Under the pieces are notes generated by a model that was not told the origin of the DNA, ran no database searches, and saw only the letters and a list, made by a program, of their open reading frames with translations. The translations under genes and the position numbers were made by a program. DNA of 64,000 nucleotides from Bradyrhizobium sp. sGM-13 (GTDB lineage: Bacteria > Pseudomonadota > Alphaproteobacteria > Rhizobiales > Xanthobacteraceae), in the NCBI RefSeq assembly GCF_018398875.1, contig NZ_JAGWDK010000009.1, forward strand, positions 62,001 to 126,000, in the 5' to 3' direction. Positions 63,593-64,000 of the stretch are shown here, one piece after another. Each line of letters opens with the position of its first letter. Within the stretch, counting starts at the first letter, position 1.

Positions 63593-64000
63593 TTACCTGT
63601 AGACGTCGGTCCAGAGCTCGGACGGATCGGGCTCGGGATCGCGCTGGGCGAAATCGGCGGATGCGTTGACGATCTCACGGACCTCGGCGTCGATCGCCTT
63701 CAGCTCCTGCTCGCTGACCTTGGCGGCCAGCAGGCGGTTGCGCACCTGCTCGATCGGGTCCTGGTCGGTGCGGATTTTTTCGACCTCTTCGCGGGTCCGG
63801 TATTTGGCCGGGTCGGACATCGAGTGGCCCCGGTAGCGATAGGTCTGCATTTCCAGGATAAACGGCCCCTTGCCGGCGCGGCACCAGGCGACCGCCTCGT
63901 CGCCGGCGGCCTTCACTGCGCGCACATCCATGCCGTCGACCTGCTGGCCCGGAATATTGAAGGAGGCGCCGCGCTTGGAAAAGTCGGTCAGGGCGGAGGA
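63593..64000 (-). CDS. pdhA: pyruvate dehydrogenase E1 alpha subunit (partial, 5' end beyond the window)
   Basis: The C-terminal 135 residues of E1 alpha; the gene continues past position 64000. Family sequence: FSKRGASFNIPGQQVDGMDV, then GPFILEMQTYRYRGHSMSDP AKYRT, where the RYRGHSMSDP phosphorylation-loop motif is conserved in E1 alpha. It ends DPSELWTDVYR. First visible gene of the pyruvate dehydrogenase operon. Confidence 0.93.
   Translation of the reverse strand, partial: SSALTDFSKRGASFNIPGQQVDGMDVRAVKAAGDEAVAWCRAGKGPFILEMQTYRYRGHSMSDPAKYRTREEVEKIRTDQDPIEQVRNRLLAAKVSEQELKAIDAEVREIVNASADFAQRDPEPDPSELWTDVYR

Overview
The window looks like chromosome from a high-GC alphaproteobacterium of the Bradyrhizobium / Rhodopseudomonas type. 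The evidence is gene order (yajC-secD-secF followed by two small genes; argS-SPOR-nagZ-scpA-scpB-tatABC-serS-surE-pcm-nlpD; pdhA-pdhB-DUF5076-pdhC-lpd), a pyruvate dehydrogenase E1 beta with its own lipoyl domain, an Omp25/RopB-like porin, tripartite-tricarboxylate (Bug/TctC) receptors, and many short palindromic intergenic repeats. I recognise no prophage, insertion sequence, CRISPR array, rRNA or tRNA. This is read from sequence alone; the genus is an inference.

Layout. 0.4-9.4 kb: an outer-membrane beta-barrel protein, a PPC/DUF296-acyl-CoA synthetase pair, an SPW membrane protein, a small acetyltransferase, an exported FAH-family enzyme, DUF3597 and DUF2189 proteins, a lytic transglycosylase and a DUF1127 protein. 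9.5-12.1 kb: trmFO followed after 4 bases by an unusual kinase / AMP-binding-C fusion. 12.2-16.6 kb (minus strand): yajC-secD-secF, then Mth938-like and squalene/phytoene-synthase-like genes that resemble the mitochondrial complex I assembly factors NDUFAF3 and NDUFAF6. 16.7-33.1 kb: a DUF815 ATPase, then a long minus-strand housekeeping block for arginyl- and seryl-tRNA synthesis, cell-wall recycling, chromosome condensation (ScpAB), Tat export, SurE, Pcm and an NlpD-like lipoprotein, closed by dgt and a divergent erpA.

33.3-44.7 kb is more accessory: a LysR regulator divergent from a tartrate/D-malate-type dehydrogenase and a Bug receptor, a short threonyl-tRNA synthetase preceded by a very strong terminator that may be an attenuator, a two-domain Spy/CpxP-like protein, and an RND pump operon whose third gene is an exported amidohydrolase. 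44.8-50.2 kb: xthA, a Sel1-repeat protein, ilvD and an orphan RTX-type protein. 50.6-57.5 kb: an intact CNNM/CBS/CorC protein, a rhodanese plus TsuA-type thiosulfate transporter operon, the C-terminal relic of a duplicated Bug receptor fused to the end of a CNNM gene that has lost its CBS domains, a 55-residue membrane protein with a textbook EcfG (general stress) promoter, and the intact Bug receptor. 57.5-64 kb: threonine synthase and the pyruvate dehydrogenase cluster, with pdhA running off the right edge.

Best leads for something not ordinarily described: the kinase/AMP-binding-C fusion (10979-12082), the short ThrRS with its possible leader-peptide attenuator (36535-38000), the coupled NDUFAF3/NDUFAF6-like pair (12262-13505), and the EcfG-driven 55-residue protein (56266-56482).
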